A DNA stretch of 6,268 nucleotides, from the NCBI GenBank assembly GCA_049969935.1, contig JBMFNX010000049.1:1-6268 (forward strand), given 5' to 3'. The DNA is from JACIWG01 sp049969935. GTDB taxonomy: Archaea > Thermoproteota > Nitrososphaeria > JACIWG01. Shown here piece after piece: positions 1 through 6,019 of the stretch (positions are counted from its first letter, which is position 1; every line of letters starts with the position of its first letter). Position numbers and translations under genes: made by a program. Below the pieces are notes generated by a model, which worked only from the letters and a program-made list of their open reading frames with translations, was not told where the DNA came from and did not search any database.

Positions 1-47
1 GTTGTTTTACCAGCACCCGATTCACCTACAACACAAAATGTTCTCAT
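1..47 (-). CDS. P-loop NTPase, N-terminus only (runs off left edge)
   Basis: The minus strand opens at ATG 47-45 and reads MRTFCVVGESGAGKTT before leaving the window. A hydrophobic beta-strand (residues 3-7) leads straight into a Walker A loop, GESGAGKT, at residues 8-15. A Walker A this close to the N-terminus argues against an ABC ATPase, where it usually lies around residue 30-45. It fits small P-loop proteins such as MobB (molybdopterin-guanine dinucleotide biosynthesis adaptor), nucleotide kinases or similar GTPases. MobB is my first guess but cannot be settled from 15 residues. A good TATA box lies upstream at 78-85, giving a leader of only a few nucleotides, which supports this ATG as the true start. 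The gene is divergent from the MFS transporter at 155. Confidence 0.6.
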   Translation of the reverse strand, partial: MRTFCVVGESGAGKT

Positions 48-77
48 ATTTGGTCAACTAAGATATGATTTTATTTG

Positions 78-85
78 CTTTTATA
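78..85 (-). promoter_or_regulatory. TATA box for the minus-strand P-loop gene
   Basis: The minus strand reads TATAAAAG across 85-78, a strong archaeal box A. Transcription would start about 25 nt downstream, near 55-58, leaving a leader of roughly 8-10 nt before ATG 47. No GGAGG-type site is visible in that leader, so the mRNA is likely nearly leaderless. Position-based prediction only. Confidence 0.55.
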
Positions 86-110
86 TGTTTAAAATTTTCT
101 CAATAAAGAT

Positions 111-118
111 TATAAAAT
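111..118 (+). promoter_or_regulatory. TATA box for the MFS transporter
   Basis: TATAAAAT at 111-118, preceded by A-rich sequence that could serve as a BRE. Its centre is about 40 nt upstream of the TTG start, so initiation near 138-142 would give a short leader that just includes the GGTGA site at 144-148. The two divergent TATA boxes in this 107-nt spacer face away from each other and could be controlled together. Confidence 0.5.
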
Positions 119-143
119 GTACATTTTCACCAAAGAGTTTAAG

Positions 144-148
144 GGTGA
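144..148 (+). promoter_or_regulatory. Shine-Dalgarno GGTGA that fixes the TTG start at 155
   Basis: GGTGA (within AAGGGTGACA) is complementary to the archaeal 16S rRNA 3' end and ends 6 nt before TTG 155-157. This is the main reason for accepting the TTG start. The next in-frame ATG is at residue 29, inside the first membrane helix. Confidence 0.55.
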
Positions 149-154
149 CAGATT

Positions 155-1264
155 TTGCTTGACCAATATAATTTTACAAAAAAGCTTTCGGAAGTATCAA
201 TAATTTTCCAGTTGACCGCATTTTCAGCAGAGACTGCAATGGTTCTCACATCAATATATATTCCCTACTACGCTTATCAACTTGGTGTAACAGAAATTGA
301 AGTAGGTTTAATCGGAGCTTCTGCAGGTATACCGTATGCTTTTATTCCATTTTTAGCAGGCCGTCTTTCAGACAAGATTGGAAGGAGAAAGGGGCTTTTG
401 AGCGGAATAATTGTTGTATCATTATGCTATATTATGTATCTGTTAATTTATTATCCAAGCTTATTTATATTAATAAGGGTTGTTGAAGGTATTGGATGGT
501 CTTTTGTTTGGCCTTCGATGGAGGCCATGATAGGAGACAGCAAAAGGAGACTGCAGGTATATAATATTATGTGGGGTTTGGGTGCAACCATTGCACCATA
601 CTTGGGTGGTTCACTTTATCAATTTTATGGCGCAAAAAATGTTCTCCTCCTATCAATATTTCTAATGATGGCATCATTCATCTTCTCCATAACAGGAAAG
701 GAGGGAATGGCTTCAAAAAATAGAGCAAATGAAGGGTATAAGGGTAATTTTAGGTTTAATCCCATCTTCTTCACCCCATTCATATATGGTGTTTTAAGCT
801 ACACTCTTTTAACATTCTTTCCAATTTACGCTGAAAAAAGGACGCTTTCATTAAATGTCTCAGGGCTTGTTTTAAGTGTAATGAATTTTGGACGACTGTC
901 AGCATTTGCTTTATCAAATAAAACCGTTTTCGGTAAAGAGAGAATACAAGGCTATTTTACAATACTTTTAGGTTTGGTTCCTTTAAGCCTAATATTTTTT
1001 GCAAACGAAACAATTTTGATATCACTATTTTTCCTACTAGGCTTCTCTTTAGGTGTCACATACGCTTATGCACTAGCAAAAATATTATCTATTTCTGAAG
1101 CAAATAGAGGCTATTACGCTGGCATCTTTGAATCCCTGCTGGGTTTAGGTGCCTTTTCTGGCCCGCTAATAGGAGGTCTACTGGCAAACTTGTCTCTTAA
1201 CTGTATTTTTGTAATGCCCAGTATTTTTATACTATCGATTGCCTTTTTAAAGAAATTGATGTAA
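155..1264 (+). CDS. MFS transporter, 12 predicted membrane helices
   Basis: This is a 369-residue major facilitator superfamily secondary transporter of the cytoplasmic membrane. Hydrophobic segments are visible at about 15-37, 45-68, 81-100, 102-123, 135-154, 161-180, 203-223, 232-253, 264-283, 286-308, 318-345 and 347-366, so the 12-helix count is complete although the length is near the low end for the family. The loop between helices 2 and 3 carries a textbook motif A, GRLSDKIGRRKG (69-80). Helix 4 has the motif B pattern with R108, G112, G114 and P120. Helix 5 has a motif C-like GLGATIAPYLGG (141-152), typical of drug/H+ antiporter-type members. A central hydrophilic loop (about 181-202) separates the two halves. 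The substrate cannot be told; efflux of drugs or small metabolites is a family-level inference. Translation starts at TTG with an upstream GGTGA site. It converges on the AbiE operon, with stop codons 13 nt apart. Confidence 0.9.
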   Translation: MLDQYNFTKKLSEVSIIFQLTAFSAETAMVLTSIYIPYYAYQLGVTEIEVGLIGASAGIPYAFIPFLAGRLSDKIGRRKGLLSGIIVVSLCYIMYLLIYYPSLFILIRVVEGIGWSFVWPSMEAMIGDSKRRLQVYNIMWGLGATIAPYLGGSLYQFYGAKNVLLLSIFLMMASFIFSITGKEGMASKNRANEGYKGNFRFNPIFFTPFIYGVLSYTLLTFFPIYAEKRTLSLNVSGLVLSVMNFGRLSAFALSNKTVFGKERIQGYFTILLGLVPLSLIFFANETILISLFFLLGFSLGVTYAYALAKILSISEANRGYYAGIFESLLGLGAFSGPLIGGLLANLSLNCIFVMPSIFILSIAFLKKLM

Positions 1265-1286
1265 TTTTATAGAATGTCTATAAAAT
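1264..1286. terminator. Perfect 10-bp inverted repeat, probable bidirectional terminator
   Basis: ATTTTATAGA (1264-1273), a 3-nt loop ATG, then TCTATAAAAT (1277-1286) form a perfect 10-bp inverted repeat. It includes the last base of the MFS stop codon (TAA 1262-1264) and the AbiEii stop codon (TAG, 1280-1278 on minus). A T-rich run follows on the plus strand at 1289-1294. Its placement exactly at the junction of two convergent genes suggests it ends or stabilises both transcripts. Archaeal termination usually needs only a U-tract, so the hairpin role is an inference. Confidence 0.55.
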
Positions 1287-2036
1287 AAATTTTTCTAGCA
1301 CATCCCTCTTTACTATGTCAAAACTTTGTAATTTTCCAATAATCACAGGCTCAAGCTCCTGCACCCAGACACCTTCTAAACTTTCAATGTTTTCAACAAA
1401 TTTTCTAGCATTAAACTTCATTTTATAAAATTCTAACTTTTTATTTATAAGAGATAAATCGATTTTTACACCCATTTTAATTAAGAACCAGAGGTCGTAC
1501 AGGTCCCTTGCTTTAACCCGTTTGACTATTGCCCTAACCTTTTCTGCTAAAATTTCTTCCAAGTCCATTACTACAACGATGAAAGGTAAGATGTCTGGAT
1601 AAGGTGGCCTAACTTCACTTGCCACAACATTTTTTATAACCTTTTCCCTCCTACTTACTTCAACTCTAATATAACATCTTTCTATTTCCTTAGTGAATAA
1701 TGGCCCCTCTGCACCTATTCTAAAGGAAAACGAGGTAGTTTTATCTTCTACTATTCTGAAGATAGCCCTTATACCTAAAGCTTCAAAGTCACTTTTAACT
1801 TCATCAACTAATCTTTTTAGTTCAAGAGTTCCATCTAGGGTGAAATCTAAGTCTTCGCTGAATCTATTTAAGCCATATAATAAAGCTAATGCGGTTCCAC
1901 CTTTAAATACAAGTTCTCTTGAAACATTAGAGTATATGCTTTTCAGGAGAATTGTTTGCATGTAATTTTTTTCTTGCTGAAAAGGTTTTAGTCCCGTTAA
2001 TTTTGAAATCCTTAATAATGTTGCCCTATCTATCAT
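1278..2036 (-). CDS. abiEii: AbiEii/AbiGii family nucleotidyltransferase toxin (type IV TA)
   Basis: This 252-residue protein of the DUF1814/COG2253 nucleotidyltransferase-fold family is the toxin half of AbiE-type toxin-antitoxin systems. Motif I is clear: KGGTAL at 45-50, YGLNRFSEDLDF at 54-65, with G46, G47 and T48 and the metal-binding pair D62 and D64. Further C-terminal family motifs are MDLEEILAEK (157-166) and KARDLYDLWFL (175-185), with K166, R177, D178 and D181 in the expected positions. No catalytic residue is obviously missing, so it should be active. Family members block growth; the related MenT enzymes add nucleotides to tRNA 3' ends, but the target here is unknown. The ATG overlaps the stop of the upstream antitoxin gene (ATGA) and is preceded by GAGGT at 2047-2043 with 6-nt spacing, indicating translational coupling. 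Confidence 0.9.
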   Translation of the reverse strand: MIDRATLLRISKLTGLKPFQQEKNYMQTILLKSIYSNVSRELVFKGGTALALLYGLNRFSEDLDFTLDGTLELKRLVDEVKSDFEALGIRAIFRIVEDKTTSFSFRIGAEGPLFTKEIERCYIRVEVSRREKVIKNVVASEVRPPYPDILPFIVVVMDLEEILAEKVRAIVKRVKARDLYDLWFLIKMGVKIDLSLINKKLEFYKMKFNARKFVENIESLEGVWVQELEPVIIGKLQSFDIVKRDVLEKFIL

Positions 2037-2731
2037 TCTAAAACCTCATTAACATATAATCTCCATTTGCTATTAAATTTTCCTAAAGACCCTATTGTGG
2101 GGTTAAGCTTGTAGGGTGTTCTAGTTTTTACCGCTAAGTTGGTTTTCACCCCTAATAAATCAAGTAAGTATCCAAGTCTCCTATTTACAGCCTCCACTCC
2201 AATTTTTGATGCAAATTCAAGTAGCCTTTCAATATTTGCATCCTTTAATGCATGATAAACTTCACTTAATGGACAATATCTTGGCAGATAAAGTGAGTCC
2301 AAAATCGCTTTCTCCAATTCCGCTAAAAATATGAAACTGCGCCCCTTTTCAACTTTCTCAAACCCGAACATGAATTCTGGACCAAGCTTGACAAACTTTA
2401 TCTTCATACCAAAACTTTCAAGCCCTCTCCTCCTCTTTGAGGATGCTACAAAAATTTCGTTAACTGTCTGCATTGTTTTACCATGCAAGAAAAGTGCGGT
2501 AAAGAAAGAAATATATGAAGGATATATCAGCTGTGTTGATACTAGAAAAGGGTCATTGTAGACTGTAAACTTTCCACGCTCCACCCTATACAATAAATTA
2601 CTCTTCAGCATCCTATTAACGTACACATATGCAACATTTCGGCTTAAACCAGTGACCTTTAAAATATCGTTTAAAGTGAACACCGCCAACCTACTTTCCC
2701 CAAGTACGTCTACTATTTTCCTAAGGTTCAC
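2033..2731 (-). CDS. abiEi: AbiEi-like winged-helix antitoxin/regulator (type IV TA)
   Basis: This is the antitoxin half of the AbiE pair, 232 residues from GTG 2731. Residues 1-57 form a helix-turn-helix/winged-helix DNA-binding domain (FTLNDILKVTGLSRNVAYVY at 18-37, wing near YRVERGKFTVY at 48-58). The rest matches the AbiEi C-terminal domain: YPSYISFFTALFLHG (70-84), FLAELEKAILDSLYLP (135-150, the EKAILD signature) and NRRLGYLLDLLG (183-194). In known systems this domain neutralises the toxin and the N-terminal domain represses the operon. The frame is open back to ATG 2884, but the extra 51 residues (Ile/Phe/Tyr/Leu-rich, no family similarity) would be encoded by the operator and TATA boxes. 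Starts at GTG 2731 or TTG 2737 place the HTH at the N-terminus and lie about 25 nt after the TATA elements. Start choice is moderately sure; family assignment is strong. Confidence 0.85.
   Translation of the reverse strand: MNLRKIVDVLGESRLAVFTLNDILKVTGLSRNVAYVYVNRMLKSNLLYRVERGKFTVYNDPFLVSTQLIYPSYISFFTALFLHGKTMQTVNEIFVASSKRRRGLESFGMKIKFVKLGPEFMFGFEKVEKGRSFIFLAELEKAILDSLYLPRYCPLSEVYHALKDANIERLLEFASKIGVEAVNRRLGYLLDLLGVKTNLAVKTRTPYKLNPTIGSLGKFNSKWRLYVNEVLE
2043..2047 (-). promoter_or_regulatory. Shine-Dalgarno GAGGT for abiEii inside the end of abiEi
   Basis: On the minus strand GAGGT (2047-2043) lies within the last codons of the antitoxin gene, 6 nt before ATG 2036. With the 4-nt ATGA overlap, it implies that toxin translation depends on ribosomes finishing or re-initiating after the antitoxin frame. 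Confidence 0.5.
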
Positions 2732-2753
2732 AAACAAAATCCACAAACATTGT

Positions 2754-2771
2754 ATATATAAATGTTTTATA
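2754..2771 (-). promoter_or_regulatory. Promoter of the abiE operon (two overlapping TATA candidates)
   Basis: Reading the minus strand there are two box A candidates: TATAAAA at 2771-2765, overlapping the inner edge of the palindrome, and TTATATAT at 2761-2754. The first predicts initiation near 2742, the second near 2732, essentially at GTG 2731. Either gives a very short or absent leader and argues against the long open frame starting at 2884. Confidence 0.55.
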
Positions 2772-2794
2772 CTTAACAAAAATGTTAAGTATAA
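2767..2794. promoter_or_regulatory. 28-bp palindromic operator upstream of abiEi
   Basis: TTATACTTAACA (2767-2778), spacer AAAA, TGTTAAGTATAA (2783-2794) is a perfect 12-bp inverted repeat. It sits immediately upstream of, and partly over, the TATA element of the AbiE operon. Studied AbiEi proteins repress their own promoter by binding inverted repeats there, so this is the expected operator. Binding would block TBP/TFB access. The arms are AT-rich, yet a 24-of-24 base match at this exact position is hard to ascribe to chance. Confidence 0.7.
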
Positions 2795-3014
2795 CGCCAT
2801 AAAATATATCTGAACACATGCTATGAATACAATTGTATAAAAAATGTTACTTTCATTCAAAAAGTATCTAACCAAGATCATCACTATAGAGAAAAATAGT
2901 TATGTAAGTTTAGAATAGAGGTCCATAAACTTTTTACAGTCTCTTTTTAAATTTTATTATTTGAGGCTATCAAAGTTTTTATTTTAGATTAAATAAGCTT
3001 TCCTGTGGAAATTT
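2795..3014. other. Divergent intergenic region, right part
   Basis: About 220 bases between the AbiE operator and the TTG start at 3015. It is very AT-rich and carries no RNA gene or convincing coding frame that I can see. The minus-strand frame open through 2884 is judged untranslated leader or non-transcribed DNA. For the plus-strand gene, the possible box A elements are TTTTTATTTTA (2976-2986) and a weaker TTTTTAAATTTTA (2944-2956). Neither is compelling. Confidence 0.4.
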
Positions 3015-3935
3015 TTGAAACCCATTTTTAAAGTATTAGATGATAAAGGTAGGGAAGTTGAAGGAGACTTTGTGGTCGTAGAGAAAAAACAGGGTCACAT
3101 AAAATTTGATATAGGATTACATGTTTCTATTATAGGGAGAGGAAAAGAATTGTTTAAAGAGGTTGATTTTGAACAAGGTTCTCTAGCTCAAAATTTATTT
3201 GATAACCTTGGTTTTGGACAAGGTTACATGTTATGTGAGGAAGGTGTACTATTTGATGTATGCTTTGCTTTTTTTCTAACAAAACATAAGCCTTTACCAA
3301 CTTTTGCTAAAGCAATCGCTAAAGGAAAGAATCTTGTTAAAAACATTTCTGGATTTTTTCTGCCAGTATATAATGTCAAAAGTTTAAAGTATGATATTGT
3401 ACCACACATGCACATTATATTTGAAAATGTTGAAAGTGGAAAGATCTTAAGCGGTCACCTGATTGACGCATCATCCGGCCATCTTAAAGCCAAAATAGTT
3501 CCATTGATGAAGAAGACCCTTAAAAGGGATGTGGACCCGAATACTGGCCTAATGTACCTGAGAACATATCCTGCAGGAGACTTTAGTCCAAAATCTGGTG
3601 ACACAATCCTATTCGCTTTCGGTCCAAGAGAAAAATTTCCAACAAAGCTTTTCAAACTATTACTCAAATATTGTATAGAGAAAGCGAGAATAGTATTTGC
3701 TGTAGGCACTTTAACTTCAGCATACTTAAATACATCTTCTGGCAATATTATAGTAAGGCCTAGAGAGGGGCTTGAGCTTGCACATACTAAAGGTGAAGTC
3801 ATTTTTAAAGAAGATTCCTTCAGGCATAGAATTATTGTACATTTAACGGACAGATATGGAAAACAGTATAATGGCAAGCTTTCGCATGGAAGAGTTAAAG
3901 AACTTGTTAAAGGATTGATTGAAGTTGAAAATTAA
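3015..3935 (+). CDS. Tandem PPC/DUF296-like double-domain protein
   Basis: This 306-residue soluble protein has no signal peptide. I recognise two successive PPC (DUF296, COG1661-type) domains by motif reading. Domain 1 (about 33-165) has GSLAQNLFDNLG (55-66), GYMLCEEGVLFDV (70-82), and the signature HMHIIF (131-136) then SGHL (146-149), matching the HxH...GGHL histidines that bind metal in single-domain PPC structures. Domain 2 (about 195-306) repeats the order: an amphipathic helix FPTKLFKLLLKYC (208-220), VFAVGTLTSAYL (227-238), LELAHTKGEVIF (253-264), RHRIIVHL (270-277) and NGKLSHGRV (286-294), with the histidine set largely altered. Archaeal PPC proteins are usually single domains of about 140 residues, sometimes called PD1-like DNA-binding proteins; their molecular role is poorly known. 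TTG 3015 is the start because the next Met is residue 72. It ends in tandem stops TAA TAA. Confidence 0.6.
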   Translation: MKPIFKVLDDKGREVEGDFVVVEKKQGHIKFDIGLHVSIIGRGKELFKEVDFEQGSLAQNLFDNLGFGQGYMLCEEGVLFDVCFAFFLTKHKPLPTFAKAIAKGKNLVKNISGFFLPVYNVKSLKYDIVPHMHIIFENVESGKILSGHLIDASSGHLKAKIVPLMKKTLKRDVDPNTGLMYLRTYPAGDFSPKSGDTILFAFGPREKFPTKLFKLLLKYCIEKARIVFAVGTLTSAYLNTSSGNIIVRPREGLELAHTKGEVIFKEDSFRHRIIVHLTDRYGKQYNGKLSHGRVKELVKGLIEVEN

Positions 3936-3937
3936 TA

Positions 3938-3951
3938 ACCTGTTTACAGGT
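3938..3951. repeat. 14-bp palindrome between the PPC and MBL genes
   Basis: ACCTGT-TT-ACAGGT is a perfect 6-bp inverted repeat with a 2-nt centre, placed 2 nt after the upstream stop codon and just before the TATA-like sequence GTATAGTTTAAAG (3950-3962). It could be an operator for the downstream gene. The 2-nt loop is too tight for a simple RNA hairpin unless stem pairs open, so a DNA site bound by a dimeric regulator is the likelier reading. Confidence 0.35.
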
Positions 3952-3974
3952 ATAGTTTAAAGCAGGCGTTTTCC

Positions 3975-4715
3975 TTGGTTAAAGTTACTTTTTTGGGTGT
4001 TGGAGGATGGATTTCTGAACCAAGCTTAGGCTACACTTCCATCCTTATAGAAAACTGTGGAGGAGAAAAGATGCTGTTGGATGCTGGTGAAGGCGTCTAT
4101 AGGATGCTAAAGTGCTGCGGTTATGATGTTGACGACCTAAATTATGTGGTTATAACACATTCGCATGGAGACCATGTGCTCGGGTTACCTACTTTAGTGC
4201 AGATGAGAATACATAAGGGTTTAAAAAGGCTTCAAATTATAACTTCACCTGAAACATCTGATGCTATAAGAAACTTACTTAATATCACCTGCAATTTTAT
4301 TCCAGAAACCTTTGTAGAAATAATTGAGTTAAACTATTCCGTTGAACATAAAGTTGGAGGATTCAAGCTAAAATTCATTAAAGCACCACACACAGTTTCA
4401 GCAGTATCTGTTAAAGTGGAAGCTGATGAAAAAACAATCGTATACAGTGGTGATACAGTATATAATCCGAACTTGATAGAATTTGCTAAAGGATGCAACC
4501 TATTAATACATGAGGCTGCCAACTATTCAAAGGACGCCTACAAGTTTGGGCACAGCTCATACGATGAGGCTATAAGGATAGCGTTAGAAGCTGAAGCAGA
4601 AACACTTGCACTAATACACTTTTATCAGAAACCATTGCCTGTAAAAATAGAAGATTTTTCTGGCAGACTTCCAAGAATATTTATCCCATATCCTTGTACA
4701 TTTTTGGAAATTTAA
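3975..4715 (+). CDS. Metallo-beta-lactamase-fold hydrolase, RNase Z-like without flexible arm
   Basis: This 246-residue cytoplasmic MBL-fold enzyme has the full metal-binding set of the RNase Z branch: HSHGDH at 62-67 (H62, H64, D66, H67), H139 in KAPHT, D160 in YSGDT, H193 in FGHSS and H215 in LIHF. The start FLGVGGW (6-12), the segment LDAGEG (35-40), GLPTL after the HxHxDH motif and GHSSYDEAIRIA (192-203) all resemble RNase Z (GHST..A in that enzyme). It is shorter than the roughly 300-residue tRNA 3'-processing RNase Z. The region between H139 and D160 is compact, with no sign of the glycine/proline-rich exosite arm that grips tRNA, so I favour an RNase Z-like hydrolase of unknown substrate over true RNase Z. 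TTG 3975 is the start; the next Met (33) would delete the first strands. It follows the PPC gene by 39 nt on the same strand. Confidence 0.88.
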   Translation: MVKVTFLGVGGWISEPSLGYTSILIENCGGEKMLLDAGEGVYRMLKCCGYDVDDLNYVVITHSHGDHVLGLPTLVQMRIHKGLKRLQIITSPETSDAIRNLLNITCNFIPETFVEIIELNYSVEHKVGGFKLKFIKAPHTVSAVSVKVEADEKTIVYSGDTVYNPNLIEFAKGCNLLIHEAANYSKDAYKFGHSSYDEAIRIALEAEAETLALIHFYQKPLPVKIEDFSGRLPRIFIPYPCTFLEI

Positions 4716-4722
4716 AATTGGT

Positions 4723-5943
4723 TTAAAAGTATTCTATCAGAATATAGCATACCGCAAACTGTACAAAATATATTAGTAATGAAGATGGGACAAGCCACCT
4801 AAAAACTTCTCTTATCTTTGACTTAAAAAAGCCTACAGTCAAAATAAGACATAAATGGAGTGGAGATGTAAAGTAGGCTAAAAAACTGCTCATATATAGT
4901 AGGGCCACCTGTGCTGGAATAAACTTTTCGAAAGCGCCAGTGACAAGGGAAGCGCTCATTATCGCTGAAGTTTGAGGTTCCGCTGTTATAAATCCGAAGA
5001 TTAAAGGAATAAGACTGAAAAACGCTATAGTCGGAAAACCAAATGAAATAGCGTTTTCGACAATAAATGAGTCAACATGCATGTACCTTATAATGTTTCT
5101 GAAATATAGTGCTCCAAGGACAGAGGCGACAAGAGGCCACCTGAAACCCTTTTTTACCACACTCACAGCATTTGAAGGTTTAATCTTTCCTAACAAAATT
5201 GCAGAAGATATGCCCAAAAGTAGTGAAAGAATAAGATGAAGGCCTAAAATGTTGGATGTGACTGTTAAAGCGACTGGAACAATCCCCCTCAAAAACCTGT
5301 AGAAGAAGTTGTCTTCACCTTTCTTAACATCATAAGATTTTATTGGCTTTATAAGTAAAAAGTAGCCTAGGACAACATAAACTATGAATGCTGGAATATC
5401 TATAACAATGATATCATATATGTTCATATTAGTTATCCTACAAACAACAATAAGTGTTGTAACCAGCGGGGAGACAAAAAACCACATGTGCCTAAACCAT
5501 AAATTTATCAAACTCCTCTTTTCACTATCAACTTTAAGCTTCTCTGCCTCACCATCTATTAAAGGGGCAGAAATTAGTGCACCACCCATCATAGGAAACA
5601 GGCCGAATACTGATGGAATAATAGCCAAAACAGCCCTTTGAGACAACATAGCCTTTAAGCCGTCAATAATTTCATCAATTAACTTAGTCTCGATCATAGC
5701 CTGTGCAAAAATAGGAATAAGTGAAACTGCTAAAACAAGTTCATAGGTAATCTGATCGCTTGCCGTCATTAAAATAGTAGATAGTATGCCATTCAAGTCT
5801 ATGCCAAAAAGTATTCCTAAAACTATAGCGCCCAAAAAAAGGGCTAGACCATAATTAACATGCTTCACAACCAATAAGATAACAAGCCCATAGCCGACTA
5901 CAAGCGCCAGAAAACCTAGAAGAGTATCCAAACCTCTCACCAA
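4723..5943 (-). CDS. DUF401 (COG1906) family integral membrane permease
   Basis: This roughly 406-residue polytopic membrane protein is built largely of hydrophobic helices in two halves joined by a hydrophilic segment (about 200-218). Family hallmarks are PMMGGALISAPLID (117-130), NLWFRHMWFFVSPL (147-160), GFITAEPQTSAIM (317-329) and TSPLHLCLILT (359-369). The matching helix-breaking loops in each half are typical of ion-transporter-superfamily anion permeases. Members are annotated as permeases without an established substrate; carboxylates or other organic anions are plausible by superfamily only. The open frame begins TTG GTG (5943, 5940). An alternative TTG at 5931 has GGTGA at 5941-5937 positioned as a Shine-Dalgarno site 5 nt upstream, so the first four residues may not be real. 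The gene converges on the MBL gene with just 7 nt between stop codons, and no hairpin is visible there. Confidence 0.88.
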   Translation of the reverse strand: MVRGLDTLLGFLALVVGYGLVILLVVKHVNYGLALFLGAIVLGILFGIDLNGILSTILMTASDQITYELVLAVSLIPIFAQAMIETKLIDEIIDGLKAMLSQRAVLAIIPSVFGLFPMMGGALISAPLIDGEAEKLKVDSEKRSLINLWFRHMWFFVSPLVTTLIVVCRITNMNIYDIIVIDIPAFIVYVVLGYFLLIKPIKSYDVKKGEDNFFYRFLRGIVPVALTVTSNILGLHLILSLLLGISSAILLGKIKPSNAVSVVKKGFRWPLVASVLGALYFRNIIRYMHVDSFIVENAISFGFPTIAFFSLIPLIFGFITAEPQTSAIMSASLVTGAFEKFIPAQVALLYMSSFLAYFTSPLHLCLILTVGFFKSKIREVFRWLVPSSLLIYFVQFAVCYILIEYF

Positions 5944-5966
5944 ACCTAAAAACCGGTAAAATAAAA

Positions 5967-5978
5967 ATATTTTTAAAA
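5967..5978 (-). promoter_or_regulatory. TATA-like box for the DUF401 permease
   Basis: The minus strand reads TTTTAAAAATAT across 5978-5967. It lies about 30-35 nt upstream of TTG 5943, so initiation near 5948 would give an almost leaderless message. The element is degenerate and the whole stretch is AT-rich, so this is a moderate call. Confidence 0.35.
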
Positions 5979-5984
5979 CTTTAC

Positions 5985-5998
5985 AAAAAAGTTAAAAA
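5985..5998 (-). terminator. T-tract terminator between the right-edge frame and the permease gene
   Basis: On the minus strand this stretch reads as two T runs (T5 and T6) separated by AAC, 20-35 nt after the TAG stop at 6022-6020. Runs of T on the non-template strand are the usual archaeal termination signal. It would end a minus-strand transcript entering from the right edge, before the permease promoter. Confidence 0.35.
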
Positions 5999-6019
5999 GC
6001 TTAACAGTTACTAACTTAA

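Noticed and set aside
1693..1965. 90-codon plus-strand open frame antisense to abiEii
   Set aside because: Lies over the catalytic motif I region of the toxin gene, whose conservation explains the open complementary frame; no ribosome site or promoter.
3455..3877. 140-codon minus-strand open frame antisense to the PPC gene
   Set aside because: It lies wholly inside the double-PPC gene in a complementary frame; its Ser/Leu/Pro-rich translation has no recognisable domain, and the sense strand has clear motif structure.
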